Shown: positions 62,340 to 64,000 of the stretch, one piece after another
Layout of the letters: each line of letters starts with the position of its first letter
Position numbering within the stretch: the first letter of the stretch is position 1
DNA from: Carbonatibacter sp965199245
GTDB lineage: Bacteria; Pseudomonadota; Alphaproteobacteria; Kiloniellales; Kiloniellaceae
NCBI GenBank assembly: GCA_965199245.1
Contig: CBDAQP010000003.1
Coordinates: 992,001 to 1,056,000 of the forward strand
DNA: 64,000 nt
Direction: 5' to 3'
The notes under the pieces: model-generated
Databases searched by the model: none
Told to the model about the DNA's origin: nothing
Seen by the model: only the letters and a program-made list of their open reading frames with translations
Translations under genes and position numbers: made by a program

Positions 62340-62786
62340 GTGAAAACATCAGAAATGATTCTTTTGGTCTGCCTTGCAGGCTTCGCAGGATGGCTCCTTT
62401 GGGAGAGTACGTCTATGCCTTACCATACCGGGTACGGGGTCGGTGCTGGTTTTGTCCCGCTCAACATTGCGATGGCCTCGCTAACCCTGATTGTTGTCCT
62501 GACCTGCAAGACCACAGGATCCCGCCCACCTGTCAGTGAAAAGGAAGAGGAGAGACGCGCGAGCTGGCAAAGAGTGCGCCCCCCGATCATCACGATGATT
62601 TTGCTGGTCATAACATTGCTGGTGATGGGGTTTGGCTCTGTTTTGTTGCCGCTTGGGGGTTTGCTTGTTGTTGTTTCGGTCTTACTCCTCGGCCACTCTT
62701 GGCCCCGTGCGGTTCTTCACTCTGTCAGCACTCTGGCTTTTATTTATGCTGTCTTCAGCCTCTGGCTGAAAATTCCGCTAACATAA
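62340..62786 (+). CDS. tctB: Tripartite tricarboxylate transporter small membrane subunit
   Basis: A 148-residue protein with four predicted helices (MILLVCLAGFAGWLLWES; GFVPLNIAMASLTLIVVLT; ITMILLVITLLVMGFGSVLL; VLHSVSTLAFIYAVFSLWL). GTG start at 62340 with AGGAGGG 5 bp upstream. Lies between tctC and tctA as in other operons. Helps TctA form the transport channel. Confidence 0.88.
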   Translation: MKTSEMILLVCLAGFAGWLLWESTSMPYHTGYGVGAGFVPLNIAMASLTLIVVLTCKTTGSRPPVSEKEEERRASWQRVRPPIITMILLVITLLVMGFGSVLLPLGGLLVVVSVLLLGHSWPRAVLHSVSTLAFIYAVFSLWLKIPLT

Positions 62787-62810
62787 ATTTCCTTGAGGGA
62801 GGGCCGTTGT

Positions 62811-64000
62811 ATGGATGCTCTTGTCAATCTGGGAACGGGCTTTGAGGCTGTTCTCACACCTTATAACCTCGTCCTGATCTTTGTTGCGGGGCTTATTGGC
62901 ACGATTATCGGGGCCTTGCCCGGTCTTGGTCCCTCTGCTGGTATCGCCCTGATGTTGCCCCTGACCTTTAGCCTGTCGCAAATTCCGGCACTTTGTCTTC
63001 TGACAGGTGTCTATATGGGAACCATGTATGGGGGACGCATTACCTCCATTTTAATCAATACGCCAGGCGATGCGCCAGCGATTATGACAGCTCTTGAAGG
63101 CTATCCAATGATGCAACAGGGAAGGGGTGGGCTTGCTCTCGGTCTCTCGGCTGTTTCTTCCTTTGTAGGCGGGATTTTCGGTCTACTGGTTTTGATTTTC
63201 CTTGCCCCAGTCGTCGCGCGTTCTGCAATCCATCTGGCCGCCCCAGAGTATTTTCTGCTCATGCTGGGCGGGCTATCAACCATTGTTCTGCTGGCCGGAG
63301 ATCATATGCTCAAGGCACTGCTCATGGCCTGCTTTGGCATTCTGGTCAGTACCTTTGGCAGTGATTACATCTCTGGACACATCCGATTTGCATTTGTGCC
63401 TGAGTTAATCGAAGGAATTGATTTTGTTGGCATCATTATTGGCCTTTACGGCCTCGGCGAGGTGTTCTGCAATCTCGAAAAGCGGGTCAGGATGACGCTG
63501 GGGAAACCCGGTTTTAATATGCGCGAATACCTGCCCACGCGCAGCGCACTCAGGCAAGCGGCCGCGCCGACGATGCGCGGTGCTCTTTTGGGAACCATCG
63601 TCGGCGTTGTACCCGGTGCCGGGGCAACTGTTGCAACCTTTCTGTCCTATGCTCTGGAAAAGAAAGTTGCCCGCAAGCCCGAAGAGTTCGGCAAGGGGTC
63701 GATTGCCGGACTGGCGGGTCCAGAAGCCACCAACAACGCCTCTGTTCCGGGTGCGCTCATCCCATTAATGACACTCGGTATTCCGGGATCCGGGGGCACT
63801 GCAATTATGCTTGGTGCTTTGATTATGTTCGGGTTGCAACCTGGACCATTGCTGATGGAAAATTCAGGTGATGTGGTCTGGGCCATGATTGCGGGACTGG
63901 TTCTGGCCAATCTGTTTCTTTTGCTGTCGAACCTGCTCATGATTCCCATTTTTGTGAATTTGTTGCGTTCTGTTCAAGGGCATCTGCCCAGCGTGGTGAT
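62811..64000 (+). CDS. tctA: Tripartite tricarboxylate transporter large membrane subunit (partial)
   Basis: Translated from the ATG at 62811 (GAGGGAGGG upstream) through the window end: 396 codons of a normal 500. MDALVNLGTGFEAVLTPYNL, then GTIIGALPGLGPSAGIALML, YGGRITSILINTPGDAPAIM and GTIVGVVPGAGATVATFLSY are signature loops of TctA, repeated in the two halves. GLAGPEATNNASVPGALIPL is also conserved. The C-terminus lies beyond the window. Confidence 0.93.
   Translation, partial: MDALVNLGTGFEAVLTPYNLVLIFVAGLIGTIIGALPGLGPSAGIALMLPLTFSLSQIPALCLLTGVYMGTMYGGRITSILINTPGDAPAIMTALEGYPMMQQGRGGLALGLSAVSSFVGGIFGLLVLIFLAPVVARSAIHLAAPEYFLLMLGGLSTIVLLAGDHMLKALLMACFGILVSTFGSDYISGHIRFAFVPELIEGIDFVGIIIGLYGLGEVFCNLEKRVRMTLGKPGFNMREYLPTRSALRQAAAPTMRGALLGTIVGVVPGAGATVATFLSYALEKKVARKPEEFGKGSIAGLAGPEATNNASVPGALIPLMTLGIPGSGGTAIMLGALIMFGLQPGPLLMENSGDVVWAMIAGLVLANLFLLLSNLLMIPIFVNLLRSVQGHLPSVV

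Overview
The window looks like chromosome from a flagellated alphaproteobacterium, most like the Rhodospirillales. The evidence is a CtrA response regulator with a TTAA-N7-TTAA site upstream, an FlbD-type sigma-54 activator placed between fliN and flhA, FlhF/FlhG polar-flagellum regulators, short alphaproteobacterial flagellins, split pcaI/pcaJ, and a pssA/psd/CDP-alcohol transferase cluster. No rRNA, tRNA or CRISPR array was recognised. Species cannot be named from the sequence.

Layout. 1-2424 (minus): beta-ketoadipate genes pcaF (cut by the window edge), pcaJ and pcaI, with an inverted-repeat operator candidate upstream. 2525-3500: a gene remnant and an HNH nuclease. 3771-20611: a flagellin/flagellin-modification island. 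Going left from a sigma-54 promoter are fliD, fliS, a TPR-SPINDLY O-GlcNAc transferase-like protein, a sugar aminotransferase and a methyltransferase. Flagellin 1 and a FlaG-like gene lie between the two arms. Going right from a second sigma-54 promoter are a heptose-type GHMP kinase, a split transketolase, a DegT-fold enzyme with His in place of the PLP lysine, a frameshifted nucleotidyltransferase, an SDR epimerase/dehydratase, a glycosyltransferase-like protein and a B12-binding radical SAM protein. 20692-27591: flagellin 2, a succinate-semialdehyde dehydrogenase remnant, and a sigma-54 operon holding an unknown 148-residue protein, fliK, flgD and an enlarged flgE. 27762-29177: a decayed IS element with terminal inverted repeats and a 6-bp target duplication. 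29403-43860: fliF, fliG, fliH, fliN, motA (interrupted), flbD, flhA, flhF, flhG, a second FliK-like gene, a DUF3429-type membrane protein, and fliJ/fliI on the other strand.

44160-47418: ctrA, then a wrecked chemotaxis operon in which a cheR 3' piece and a cheA 5' piece flank one IS3-family element, with everything normally between them gone. 47670-64000: an iron ABC permease behind a Fur-like box, an orphan rod/hook-type flagellar protein, an RND efflux pair, phospholipid genes, a LysM protein, icd, two cyclophilins, and an IclR regulator divergent from a tctCBA tricarboxylate transporter (tctA cut by the window edge).

How it fits together. Sigma-54 promoters plus FlbD would switch on the filament cap, hook and two sugar-modification operons at the same late stage of flagellar assembly, so the sugar genes probably decorate flagellin. 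At the same time motA, cheA, cheR, gabD and the sugar nucleotidyltransferase are broken, two insertion sequences are decaying, and short tandem duplications recur. The genome seems to be losing chemotaxis and perhaps motor function while keeping most flagellar structural genes.
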